From Candidatus Zhuqueibacterota bacterium (GTDB taxonomy: Bacteria; Zhuqueibacterota; Zhuqueibacteria; Thermofontimicrobiales; Sulfurfontimicrobiaceae), in NCBI GenBank assembly GCA_016927835.1, contig JAFGMA010000206.1, positions 1 through 37,931 of the forward strand: a stretch of 37,931 nucleotides of DNA, read 5' to 3'. Both the position numbers and the translations under genes were made by a program. The notes under the pieces were generated by a model that was not told where the DNA came from, ran no database searches, and was given only the letters and a program-made list of their open reading frames with translations. Below, piece by piece: positions 17,320-26,250 of this stretch; positions within the stretch are counted from its first letter, which is position 1, and the number at the start of each line of letters is the position of its first letter.

Positions 17320-18495
17320 TCAGGCAGCGGCAGGGAAAATGAGTTTCATTTTCGTTCCTTTGCGCGGCGCGCTCTCAACCCGGATACCCCACTTATTTTG
17401 AACCACGATTCGTTTCACAATGCCCAGTCCCATGCCGGTTCCGCCGCTTTTGGTTGTAAAAAATGGCTTGAACATTTTATCAACGACGTCTTTGGTCATG
17501 CCTTCGCCATCGTCGATAATTGATAAATGAATCGAGTCGAGTGATTGTTGCTGTTCTTCTGCGGGCAGTGCCCTGCCGGATTCAGCCTTGATGATGATCG
17601 TGCCTTTTTCGCGGATAGCCGCCATCGAATTCAGGATCAGATTAATCAATACCTGGCGCAATTGAATTTCATCGGCTTTGACAAGCACCGACTGATCGGC
17701 AAAATCGCTGACCAGCGAAATGCCCAGTTTGCGGGCTTTACCAGCCATTAAAAGGATCACCGACTGGACGATGGTATATAGATTACACAATTGCAGGGAT
17801 ACCGGTGATGTGCGGGTGAGATTCGAATAATTTTCAACCACTTTATCCAGACGCTTCACCTCCTGCAGCAGAATATCCATGAATTCAAAATTTTTTCCCT
17901 GCTGCTTGAAATTTTCCTGCAAAATTTCCACGGCGCCCCAGATCGCGCCCAATGGATTGCGTACTTCATGCGCCAGACTCGCCGCAAGCTCGCCCAAAAC
18001 CGATAGCCGTTCGGAGGCACGAAGCTGCTCTTCTATTTCCGCCAGCTTCTCGGATTGTTCTTTCAATTTTTGCAGTGATCGCTCCAACTCAATGGCGGTA
18101 TTTTGATACTTAATGCGCTCGTTCAGTTCGCGTTGTGCCAGAAATCCGGCAACCATACCGACGACGAGGTACATGACCATTTCCAGGAAGCGGCTGAAAT
18201 TGAATAGAAAATCGCCTCCCCATTGATAAATCACATGCGGAAGATAAATCAAGATGATACAAACAGATGAAGCGATGCCCCCCTTGAGTTGGAACCGAAA
18301 CGCGGCGAGAATGATCGGCAAATAAAAAAGCGCGCGATATAATTCGTGAAGATGATGGAGATGTACCGGTGTGAAATAATGCAGCAGCACAACCATGATG
18401 ATCAACACACCGATCAGTATATGCCAGCGAATTTGTGATGGCGGCTGGGAAGAAGCAGTATTCGAAGCACGTGTCACGCTAAGGTTTTCCCGCAT
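17320..18495 (-). CDS. Membrane sensor histidine kinase
   Basis: A 391-aa kinase. Four hydrophobic segments (~residues 23-135; e.g. HILIGVLIIMVVLLHYF and MVMYLVVGMVAGFLA) form a DUF4118-like membrane sensor without a large periplasmic domain. A coiled coil rich in Glu/Lys/Gln follows, then a HisKA domain with phospho-acceptor His176 in SLAHEVRNP, and a HATPase domain with N box (LILNSMAAI), DDGEGM, and GTGMGLGIVKRI. It probably phosphorylates Asp56 of the regulator encoded next. I took the ATG at 18495; reading can extend to a TTG at 18543 without a better ribosome-binding site. Lack of a periplasmic domain suggests it senses membrane state, transport or a cytosolic cue. Confidence 0.92.
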   Translation of the reverse strand: MRENLSVTRASNTASSQPPSQIRWHILIGVLIIMVVLLHYFTPVHLHHLHELYRALFYLPIILAAFRFQLKGGIASSVCIILIYLPHVIYQWGGDFLFNFSRFLEMVMYLVVGMVAGFLAQRELNERIKYQNTAIELERSLQKLKEQSEKLAEIEEQLRASERLSVLGELAASLAHEVRNPLGAIWGAVEILQENFKQQGKNFEFMDILLQEVKRLDKVVENYSNLTRTSPVSLQLCNLYTIVQSVILLMAGKARKLGISLVSDFADQSVLVKADEIQLRQVLINLILNSMAAIREKGTIIIKAESGRALPAEEQQQSLDSIHLSIIDDGEGMTKDVVDKMFKPFFTTKSGGTGMGLGIVKRIVVQNKWGIRVESAPRKGTKMKLIFPAAA

Positions 18496-18822
18496 TAAGT
18501 TATCAACTGCAAAAAATATAGCAATAAAATCTTTCAAATGCAATATTGTTTTTGCGATGCTGATTATTCGGCTGCAACCAGTTCCCGGGTAAGTACATCG
18601 GATTTTTTAACTCGCGGGAGCCATACAGATTCAGGCTATTTCGGCATCCCATCCTCGCTTTCACAACGGGGCGAAAACGGGATGCGATTTTCATAGTGCG
18701 CACGGGTCATTCCGCATGAGAAGGAGCATGTAATAAGCGCGTGCCTGACTGCGAAAGCTTCCGGCTAAACAGGTGATTTGTATCATTGAATATAAAATAT
18801 TGCAAAAAAATCAAAAAAAGAC

Positions 18823-18851
18823 TTGACAATATTAGAACTTTTTGTTTTATT
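18823..18851 (+). promoter_or_regulatory. Putative promoter for the surface-protein cluster
   Basis: A perfect TTGACA (18823-18828) is followed after 17 bp by TTTATT (18846-18851); a better -10-like TATAAT lies at 18856-18861 but is 27 bp from the TTGACA. It would give a leader of about 650 nt before the gene at 19523. Confidence 0.35.
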
Positions 18852-19247
18852 CAAATATAATTTCTGCGATTGCTTAAGTGGCTGAGACTGCTCCTTAGTA
18901 CTTGATTTAATAGTGCTTATAATCAAATAGTAATTTCCGTTCCGAAGTTTGAATTCGTCCGAAGCGACAAAGCAATTATACATCGATCCTTACGCCGTTC
19001 ATCCTTTCTATCGTTCAGTTGATTTTACTCAGCAAAAACAGAGGCGACACGATCAGTCGTTCTCAATAAGGTCTCAATAAAAATCAAACGCATTCCTATT
19101 TGAATCACAAGCATGATGCCCGGGATTCATATTCTGGTATTTCAACAACACGTTATTTTATTTTAATGTACACCTAGCCTTGTTTTGACCACACTGTCGT
19201 TTGATTCATAGGCGCATTACTTCAAAAAATCTATGATTAAACTCAGG

Positions 19248-19260
19248 AAAGGAGGTGATT
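19248..19260 (+). promoter_or_regulatory. Orphan 13-nt perfect anti-16S (Shine-Dalgarno) sequence
   Basis: AAAGGAGGTGATT nearly fully complements the conserved 3' end of bacterial 16S rRNA (GATCACCTCCTTT), with only the last base deviating. No ATG, GTG or TTG lies at normal spacing downstream; the next supported gene start is 263 nt away. It sits inside a 48-codon frame. Confidence 0.45.
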
Positions 19261-19522
19261 CCGGACACATTAAAATAGTTCTCGTATGGACTCGCGTAAC
19301 ATATATTTCCGAATGCGGGTCGATTGATTTCTGTTATTCATTCAACCTTATCTCCGGAAATCTGCAATATGGAAATTAATGTCACTTCAACCGGGGCAGG
19401 AAATCTTCTCATTGAATTTATTTACCAGTAAAATGGATTTCTTACTCGGTTACATTTCGATTGATATGACAGAGAATTTTTGTTTTGCGGAAGTCCGCCT
19501 CATCAGAAAAATGGAGGGCAAA

Positions 19523-21808
19523 ATGCAACATAAGACATTTATTTGGATTGCAATTATTTTTTTGTGTTTCGCTTTTTCAGCAGTGGCTCAGGAATGGTCA
19601 GGACCTAAATTCGACGCCCGCCTGGGTGATCCCTATTCCCAGGGTTGGCAACCGCGTGATTGCAAACATGTGCAATTCGACGACCAGGGAAATATCATCG
19701 AAAATGGTGCAGACCTGGTCCAAGCGTTCGGTTGTTACGACGGTGCACCCTTCCTATCCCCCGAATTCATGTCGCTCAAGAAAGAAACCGGCATCGATGT
19801 GCTGCATGTGGATTATCGGGTGTATGAACTCCCAACCTGGCAATCGCTCACAAGCTGTGCCGATGTGACCACGTATAACTCTCAACTGAAGGAAGAGTGC
19901 CGTGCGCATCACAACTACCGGCAGGCGTTTCAAGCCGGCATGCAGGATGCGGATGATGAATGGGAAGGCTTCACAGTCGTTTGGATGGCGCGCAGGGAAA
20001 TGCTCCCGGGTTGTATCGGTATGCGAGTGAAGGCGTTTGCTGGTGTTCCCTCGGATCATGTGCAAACAGGTGACAGGGTTCTCAGCGGATTCGAAGCACG
20101 CTACGGCTGCGTGGATCCGGATAATGATATTTTTGGTCCCGATAACCTGGTTGTTCGCGCCGATCCGGATCCAGCTACCGGGCACGATTATGTCACGCCG
20201 TTCCCTGAAGATGACGGCAGCGATAACTGGCACATTTACCGGATCGCGGTTGAAGTCGCCGACACATCCACCAATTCGATGTGCAAGATTTATCTGGATG
20301 AAAATTCGGAACCGATTATTGTAACCGCACACGCCAAACCGGAACGCGATACCAGTGATCCGATGAGCAACCACGTTTACTTTGGTGTGGGCGGATGGAA
20401 CTGCCCGAAGGTGGCATCTATGGCATGGCTGCTGACATCGGTAGATGGGGCGTATGGACCGGATGAATTGCCCATTCCGCAGGAATACTCGGATATCTAC
20501 GCAACCGCCCGCTCCTACCAGGACGGCACGCTTGCGCACCCCGAAGATTGGGAAGGTCCGATGTACGATGCCCGCTATGGCGATCCGTATTGCCAGGGTT
20601 GGAATCCGCGCGATTGCAAGCATGCTCAACTGGATCTGTCAACCGGGCTATGGCTGGAAAATGGCGCTGATTCAGTAGCAGCCTTTGGGTGCTACTATAC
20701 GGGCTATCCGACCCTGTCTCCCGAATATATGTCCATCATCGAAGAAGATGGCATCGCTTCGCTGCATGTGGATTACCGGGTTTTTACGTTGCCCACCTGG
20801 CAATCGCTGACCAGTTGCGCTGAAGTGACGACCTATAATTCGCAGATGAAAGAAGAGTGTCGTGCGCATCATAATTACCGGCAGGCATTTCAATCAGGTA
20901 TGCAGGATGCCGATGACGAATGGGAAGGCTTCACCGTTGTCTGGTGCGCCCGCGCCGAATGGCTACCGGGCAGCATCGGGATGCGCGTAAAAGCTTATGC
21001 CGGGGTTCCTTCCGATCATGTGCAAACGGGCGAAAGACTTCTCAGCGGTTTCGAAGTACGCTACGGTTGCGTCGATGCGGATGATGACATTTTCGGACCC
21101 GATAATTTCGTTATCCGTGCCGATCCGGATCCAGCAACAGGGCATGACTATGTCACACCATTCCCTGAAGATAATGGCAGCGATCATTGGCACATCTATC
21201 GCATTGCGGTTGAAGTCGCCGACACCTCAACCAATTCGATGTGCAAAGTGTACCTGGATGAAAATCCGGAACCGATTATCGTAACCGCTCATGCCAAACC
21301 CGAAAGGGATAATCAGGATCCTATGGGCAACCACGTCTACTTCGGTGTGGGCGGCTGGAATTGCCCCAAGGTTGCTTCCATGGCATGGGTGCTGACGACA
21401 ACCGAAGGCGCTTACGGACCGGATGAAGTACCGGTTCCCGATGAATATATGCAAATCTTCACCACTGCACGGGACAATTACATAGCAGCCGTAGAGCCAT
21501 TAATTAATCAGGAAAGTGCTCTGGTGCCAGATGGTTACAGTCTGGAACAGAATTACCCGAATCCATTTAATCCGGTAACCATGCTGCGCTACAAGATTAA
21601 ACAGGCTGAAAGGGTGACGCTGACTATTTTCAATACCCAGGGACAGTTGTTGACCTCCCTGGTGAATAAGAACCAGAATCCCGGCACTTACAGTGTCAAA
21701 TGGGATGGAAAAGACCTCTACGGAACAGCAATGGCGAGCGGTACATATTTCGCGCTGCTGAAAACACCCAGCTATTCGCAAACAATCAAGATGGTATTGA
21801 TTAAGTAA
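19523..21808 (+). CDS. Secreted Cys-rich two-repeat protein with T9SS C-terminal sorting domain
   Basis: A 761-aa protein. A signal peptide (residues 1-22, cleavage AVA/Q) is followed by two homologous units of 318 residues (24-341 and 342-~660). A C-terminal domain (~672-761) carries the type IX secretion motif NYPNPFNP and ends in a Gly-rich strand pair (MASGTYFALL) and basic tail. Each unit has 8-9 Cys, most conserved between units (RDCKH, AFGCY, TSCA, KEECRAHH, RYGCVD, NSMC, GWNCPK), so disulfides are likely outside the cell. WHIYRIAVEVAD...IYLDEN and HVYFGVGGWN recall a concanavalin/LamG jelly-roll, which would make it a carbohydrate-binding protein; that fold is inference. The start is set by GGAGG 5 nt before the ATG; a longer frame from 19379 has no support. 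It is a monocistron ending in a strong terminator. Confidence 0.82.
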   Translation: MQHKTFIWIAIIFLCFAFSAVAQEWSGPKFDARLGDPYSQGWQPRDCKHVQFDDQGNIIENGADLVQAFGCYDGAPFLSPEFMSLKKETGIDVLHVDYRVYELPTWQSLTSCADVTTYNSQLKEECRAHHNYRQAFQAGMQDADDEWEGFTVVWMARREMLPGCIGMRVKAFAGVPSDHVQTGDRVLSGFEARYGCVDPDNDIFGPDNLVVRADPDPATGHDYVTPFPEDDGSDNWHIYRIAVEVADTSTNSMCKIYLDENSEPIIVTAHAKPERDTSDPMSNHVYFGVGGWNCPKVASMAWLLTSVDGAYGPDELPIPQEYSDIYATARSYQDGTLAHPEDWEGPMYDARYGDPYCQGWNPRDCKHAQLDLSTGLWLENGADSVAAFGCYYTGYPTLSPEYMSIIEEDGIASLHVDYRVFTLPTWQSLTSCAEVTTYNSQMKEECRAHHNYRQAFQSGMQDADDEWEGFTVVWCARAEWLPGSIGMRVKAYAGVPSDHVQTGERLLSGFEVRYGCVDADDDIFGPDNFVIRADPDPATGHDYVTPFPEDNGSDHWHIYRIAVEVADTSTNSMCKVYLDENPEPIIVTAHAKPERDNQDPMGNHVYFGVGGWNCPKVASMAWVLTTTEGAYGPDEVPVPDEYMQIFTTARDNYIAAVEPLINQESALVPDGYSLEQNYPNPFNPVTMLRYKIKQAERVTLTIFNTQGQLLTSLVNKNQNPGTYSVKWDGKDLYGTAMASGTYFALLKTPSYSQTIKMVLIK
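19592..21478 (+). repeat. In-gene tandem duplication, period 954 bp
   Basis: Unit 1 is 19592-20545 and unit 2 is 20546-21478. Both begin with codons for (D/E)W(S/E)GP and keep long near-identical stretches, for example around LTSCA and GMQDADDEWEGF. Differences are spread and mostly at third codon positions, indicating a duplication kept under selection, not a recent one. Confidence 0.85.
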
Positions 21809-21856
21809 TTATCGTTTTAAAAGTTAACAGGACTTAATCAGAGCATTGCACCAAAC

Positions 21857-21903
21857 GCCTCCCGCAAGCTAAAATCTTTCGGGAGGCAATATTTTCGTTT
21901 TTT
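21857..21903 (+). terminator. Intrinsic terminator after the two-repeat secreted gene
   Basis: A perfect 8-bp stem GCCTCCCG/CGGGAGGC (21857-21864 with 21880-21887), extended inward by AAG/CTT after one mismatch, is followed by a T-rich tail ending in T6 (21898-21903). It lies 49 nt after the stop codon. Confidence 0.82.
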
Positions 21904-22003
21904 ATGATATGCTTCCGATCCTTGACACGGTCAGTCGTGCAGCATCTGAAAAGCTGCCGGGAACAGGAAGCACTCCATGATAACATTTGCGAGGAGACAC
22001 TCC

Positions 22004-22714
22004 ATGTATCGCTTATACCTGGTACGTCTAATCATCATTTTGCTGATACTGGTGAGTTTTTCGGCTCTACCGGTATATTCGCAGCCGACCGCCCAATCAA
22101 CGAAATGGGGATTTGGAATTACCGGCAATTATTTTTTGCCGATCTTCAATTTGAATGAACGATTTGCCGGCGGTCTGCAGTATGGCTTCAAATGGAGCTA
22201 TTGCAAGAATTCAACAACGTATGATATCCAATATATTTATAGCAAATTCTCGTCGGGCAAAATTGAAGAAGCCACATTTCAATGGGTTTATGATGGCAAC
22301 CAATACACGAGTCCCGATGCCTCATCTGAAATTCACTGCAGCGGCGTGATGGGCAATTTGCAGCAGCCGATTAAATTTGGCTTTGGGAATTTTTTGCCAT
22401 ATTGGAATATCGGCGCAGGATTTATTTATTATGAGCACCAGATCAAAGACCTTGTTTTTCCGGGACAGAGCATACCCCCAATTGATTATACGTTCACGTA
22501 TTCCCCTGATAAGGAGAGCAACACAGCCTTGAGTATCAACTTTGGTGGTGGACTGCACTATCCGCTTACGCGCCAGTTCGATCTGGCATTGGACCTCAAG
22601 TACTATATCCTTATCAGTTACTTGCGCCCGATGGAAGCCTGGCTGCTCGAAAAAGTCTCACCGATACAACTATTCGCTGTTGGGTTGGATTTAACCTACT
22701 ACTTTGGCAAGTAA
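22004..22714 (+). CDS. Small outer-membrane beta-barrel protein
   Basis: A 236-aa protein with a signal peptide (hydrophobic 7-22, likely cleavage VYS/Q at 26/27). Alternating aromatic strands follow (WGFGITGNYFLPIF, LQYGFKWSY, YWNIGAGFIYYEH, ALSINFGGGLHYPL, FDLALDLKYYI), ending FAVGLDLTYYFGK, which is typical of porin-family 8- to 10-strand barrels. Function is unknown. I chose the ATG at 22004, which has GAGGAG 7 nt upstream, over an in-frame ATG at 21977. It lies 20 nt before the TonB-dependent receptor and is probably co-transcribed, so it may be an accessory of that receptor. Confidence 0.8.
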   Translation: MYRLYLVRLIIILLILVSFSALPVYSQPTAQSTKWGFGITGNYFLPIFNLNERFAGGLQYGFKWSYCKNSTTYDIQYIYSKFSSGKIEEATFQWVYDGNQYTSPDASSEIHCSGVMGNLQQPIKFGFGNFLPYWNIGAGFIYYEHQIKDLVFPGQSIPPIDYTFTYSPDKESNTALSINFGGGLHYPLTRQFDLALDLKYYILISYLRPMEAWLLEKVSPIQLFAVGLDLTYYFGK

Positions 22715-22734
22715 CCTTGCGAGATGGAGGAGAT

Positions 22735-25700
22735 ATGCTGAAACAATTTGCAAGGAGTTGGATGGGAGTTGGAAATATTGTTTTCTTGATTATCATATTC
22801 TCATTTCTCCCGATTCAACTCGTTCGGGGCGATATCACCGGCAAAATCGCCGGCAAAATTGTTGATGAAAACAACATGCCCCTGCCAGGTGTCAACGTCA
22901 TGATTGAAGGCACCCTGCGTGGAAGCGCAACCGATCAAGCAGGTAAATATTTTATTCTTTCAGTCCCCCCGGGCGCCTACTCTGTGAGCGCATCGATGAT
23001 GGGGTATAATAGACTCGTGCAAACAAAGGTTCTTGTGCAGTCAGGTAGAACCACCATCCTGGATTTTACCCTGAAAGAATCCGTGCTCGATCTGGGTCAG
23101 GAAGTCGTCGTAACCGCCGAGCGACCGGTAATCGAAGTTGACCGTACTTCTACCGAATTTATTCTAAATTCACAAGAAATCGATCGGACTCCGCTTATTC
23201 AAAGCGTTTCAGGACTGGTGCGCTACATGCCGGGCGTGGGATTGGATGGCGGTAACAATTTAATCATCCGCGGCGGTGACTACGCGGATATTAATATGTA
23301 TTTCGATGGCATTCCGCTCGACGATTACCGGGATATTAACATCTTTTCAGTGGAAGAAGCCTCAATTACAACCGGTGGCATCGGCGCTGAATACGGTAAT
23401 GCCCAGGGGGGAGTCATTAGCGTTGTTACCAAAGATGGGAGCGAATCTTATCACGGTACGGTTGAATACGCGCTTTCCCCGCCGCAACTGGGACATTGGG
23501 GCGCCAATTATTGGGATCCGGCTTATCATCTCGACAGTGAAGGCAATACTCGACTGCGATGGGATGATGCCGCGTGGGCGAATGAAGTCGATAGCTTGAC
23601 CGGACGCAAAGTCCATGAAAAAGTCAATTACGATGAAATCTGGGGACAAAGTATCAAACTCGCATTGTCCGGACCATTGTTCATCCCGGCGCTACAGAAT
23701 AAAGTATCATTTTTGAAAAAATTCTATTTTTCGTATGCCACACAGTTCAGCCAGGGATCAGCCGGTCCAATTGCGGTGACACGATATTCGCTGCCCTACA
23801 CCCGACACAACTGGAAATTGACATTCAAAGCGCTGCCCAATTTGACATTTCGATCTGGCGGATTCTACAATTGGAGCAAAGGTTACAATTCGGGTGGTAA
23901 CGTGGGCTCGGGTGTCAGTTTCACAACAGGCGGTCTGGGTTCGCAGGATATTGAAGGCGCGATTCGCGGCATGAGGATCGGAGCTGGCGGGCAGTATACC
24001 GATGACAGAAACATCTTTCTGCCGATCGACTATTCCGCCGGCGGAACCAATACCAACGAAGAATACCTGGTGTACTTGAATATGGTGCACATGATCAACC
24101 CAAGTACGTATTACGACCTGAAATTCTATCGCCAGGAAAGCACCCGAGAAAATCAAAATCTTCCCGACACAATCATCACCAGCGCGAGAACAGATAAAGA
24201 CGGCTGGTACTACATCGAAGGCGGCAAAGGACTCAGTTACACCGATGCCAACTCGATACGCACCGGCGTGAAGTTGGATTTCAGCAGCCAGATTCATCCC
24301 AGCCACCTGGTAAAAATTGGCGTCGACTACCAGCGCTATGATATCTGGCAGACATCTTACCAACATAATGGTACCACCGTACGAGAGCTTTCGCGAATCT
24401 GCAAAGACTTCAAAACCGGTGAGGGCATCACGCCGACGAAGATAGCAGCTTATCTGTCAGATAAAATGGAATTCGGCGGATTGGTTGTTAATTTTGGCGG
24501 TCGTTACGATTATTATGACTGGGGCACCAAATTTCCGGTCACGTATTCGCTCTCCAAACTCAGCCGCGTGTACAATTCATTCACCAGATTTGCCAATTTG
24601 CCGGAAGAGCTCTGGGTAAATCCAAAGCCGCTGCAAGCGTTCAGCCCGCGACTGGGGCTCTCACACCCCATTTCCGAGCGCGCAACAGTGCATTTTTTCT
24701 ACGGATCTGTATACCAGTTGCCTGAGTTCTGGGATATCTACCACGATGAGTGGGTGGCGACCAACGCGAAAAATGAAGATGATGATATCAACAAAAACGG
24801 TGTCGTCGATGCAACCGAAATGTATAATCGGTTGAATGACAAAAGCAATCGCTCCCACTATGGCAATCCGACCCTCGATTACGAAAAAACAACCAGCTTT
24901 GAAATGGGTGTGGATTGGAATTTTTACCAGGACTATATCCTGACGACGACCACATATTACAAAAGCGCACAAAACCAGATCAAAGGCGGCAGCACCCATC
25001 AGTTCTGGGATCCCAATCGAGAGTCACCCGCTCCCTATGTCCATATCAGAAACAACACCCAGTATGAGGATGCAAAAGGCTTCGAATTTTTGCTCAAAAA
25101 GCGCTTCAGCAAAATATTTTCATTTCAGCTTTCATTCAATCTGGCATGGGCAACCGATGGCTGGTCCGGCGAACGCGTTCGAACCTACATTCCCGACAGC
25201 AGCTTCATCGCTAAGTATTATTTCGAAAAATATACTGACGATAGTAACGGCGATGGCACAATCGACGAACTCGATTCCGGGGCGGAAGTACCGAAGCCGA
25301 TGTCGGATACCGATTTAAATTTGATGGAAAAAAGGAAAATCGCCGCTACTGAATACCTGCAGGAATTGCGCGAGCAGGGTGCTGATATTAAACAAGTTGA
25401 TGGCGTTGACGGGCTGTATTATGTGAGTACCCACTATTCTTCCGTTGGTCACCCGCGGGAAAATATAGAACGGCGAACCAGTTACGGACTGATACTCTAT
25501 CTCGATTTGCCCTCCGACTTCGGACCGGCAATCGCGGGCTATAAACCGTTCGCGAATATTCATGCGAACCTGAGTTATCAGCATCATGACGGCTTGCCTT
25601 ATCAATACGCCAGCATTGACGGATTGGCATTATGGCGCAGTGCGCCGCCGAGTACCAATGTGAATCTTCGTGTGGAGAAAGGCTTCAAATTTGGCGGAAT

Positions 25701-25926
25701 TAACCACACCTTGTTCGTGTCGGTAAGCAACTTGTTCAACCAACGGGATCTGAATAATTCCGGCAGTTTCGACGACATTGTCAGCTTGCGCGATTATGTG
25801 AGCTACGGATTGGAAGGCTATTCGCCGCTCTATGACTACGCATTCGATTATCGGGGCAAAACCGATGGCGGCATCTATCTCGGATCGCCGCGAAGTGTCA
25901 GTTTCGGATTGCGCATGAGCTTTTAA
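22735..25926 (+). CDS. TonB-dependent outer-membrane receptor with carboxypeptidase-regulatory-like domain
   Basis: A 1063-aa protein. A signal peptide (~1-31) is followed by a CarboxypepD_reg-like beta-sandwich (GKIVDENNMPLPGVNVMIEG, ~37-115). The plug domain (VVVTAERPVIEVD, NLIIRGGDYADINMYFDGIP, GAEYGNAQGGVISVVTK) precedes a large 22-strand-type barrel ending in LGSPRSVSFGLRMSF, with a terminal Phe. Such receptors import large substrates using TonB energy. Two canonical EF-hand-like loops lie in extracellular-loop-like regions: Asp684-Glu695 (DINKNGVVDATE) and Asp836-Asp847 (DSNGDGTIDELD). No SusD-type lipoprotein gene is nearby. GGAGG 4 nt before the ATG fixes the start. The substrate is probably an oligosaccharide judging from neighbours, which is inference. 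Confidence 0.93.
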   Translation: MLKQFARSWMGVGNIVFLIIIFSFLPIQLVRGDITGKIAGKIVDENNMPLPGVNVMIEGTLRGSATDQAGKYFILSVPPGAYSVSASMMGYNRLVQTKVLVQSGRTTILDFTLKESVLDLGQEVVVTAERPVIEVDRTSTEFILNSQEIDRTPLIQSVSGLVRYMPGVGLDGGNNLIIRGGDYADINMYFDGIPLDDYRDINIFSVEEASITTGGIGAEYGNAQGGVISVVTKDGSESYHGTVEYALSPPQLGHWGANYWDPAYHLDSEGNTRLRWDDAAWANEVDSLTGRKVHEKVNYDEIWGQSIKLALSGPLFIPALQNKVSFLKKFYFSYATQFSQGSAGPIAVTRYSLPYTRHNWKLTFKALPNLTFRSGGFYNWSKGYNSGGNVGSGVSFTTGGLGSQDIEGAIRGMRIGAGGQYTDDRNIFLPIDYSAGGTNTNEEYLVYLNMVHMINPSTYYDLKFYRQESTRENQNLPDTIITSARTDKDGWYYIEGGKGLSYTDANSIRTGVKLDFSSQIHPSHLVKIGVDYQRYDIWQTSYQHNGTTVRELSRICKDFKTGEGITPTKIAAYLSDKMEFGGLVVNFGGRYDYYDWGTKFPVTYSLSKLSRVYNSFTRFANLPEELWVNPKPLQAFSPRLGLSHPISERATVHFFYGSVYQLPEFWDIYHDEWVATNAKNEDDDINKNGVVDATEMYNRLNDKSNRSHYGNPTLDYEKTTSFEMGVDWNFYQDYILTTTTYYKSAQNQIKGGSTHQFWDPNRESPAPYVHIRNNTQYEDAKGFEFLLKKRFSKIFSFQLSFNLAWATDGWSGERVRTYIPDSSFIAKYYFEKYTDDSNGDGTIDELDSGAEVPKPMSDTDLNLMEKRKIAATEYLQELREQGADIKQVDGVDGLYYVSTHYSSVGHPRENIERRTSYGLILYLDLPSDFGPAIAGYKPFANIHANLSYQHHDGLPYQYASIDGLALWRSAPPSTNVNLRVEKGFKFGGINHTLFVSVSNLFNQRDLNNSGSFDDIVSLRDYVSYGLEGYSPLYDYAFDYRGKTDGGIYLGSPRSVSFGLRMSF

Positions 25927-26250
25927 TGCTCAATTAAATCCCGGCGATAAATGATGACCGAGTAAACATGCAGGCTGGGATTATATCCGAATGACCAGGC
26001 AAGCACAAAATATGGTTACCAGAAAACGCTCAGGATATCACAATGCCTGAATTGTATCCTCCGCAAACATCGGAGAATCATCAATTCAAATCCTGGTTTC
26101 AATGCCATTCGGTATTTAATCCTGGAATATTATCACGGATACCCGGTCAGGTAAATTCAATACATTCAAACGCCATTCAACGTTTGTCATAGCCATAAGC
26201 ATGAAAAGCGAAAATTTAAAATGAAAGGCTTTTCTCCTGGAGGTTTTATG
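25927..26250. other. Intergenic leader before the first paralog
   Basis: 324 bp without a gene-like frame. The last bases carry GGAGG (26239-26243), the ribosome-binding site for the next gene. I see no terminator after the receptor gene and no clear promoter, so read-through is possible. Confidence 0.4.

Larger units (their letters stand above)
18496..19522. other. Long divergent intergenic region and leader
   Basis: About 1 kb separates the minus-strand kinase operon from the plus-strand surface genes. The central part (18780-18860) is very AT-rich and holds possible divergent promoters: on the plus strand TTGACA/17/TTTATT, and on the minus strand TTGCAA (18805-18800)/17/TACAAA (18782-18777). 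The 660 nt between this and the gene at 19523 contain only short frames. The longest noted has 48 codons (19233-19379) and spans a strong Shine-Dalgarno-like sequence. I see no tRNA, terminator-antiterminator pair or known riboswitch. Confidence 0.5.

Noticed and set aside
19512..19528. A TGG-N10-TGCA-like arrangement resembling a sigma-54 promoter
   Set aside because: It overlaps the ribosome-binding site and start codon of the gene at 19523, so it cannot drive that gene and is probably chance.
19754..20629. A 291-codon open frame on the minus strand opposite the two-repeat secreted gene
   Set aside because: It is antisense to a gene with signal peptide, repeats and sorting domain. The frame is open because of codon bias, and a matching antisense frame occurs over the second repeat.
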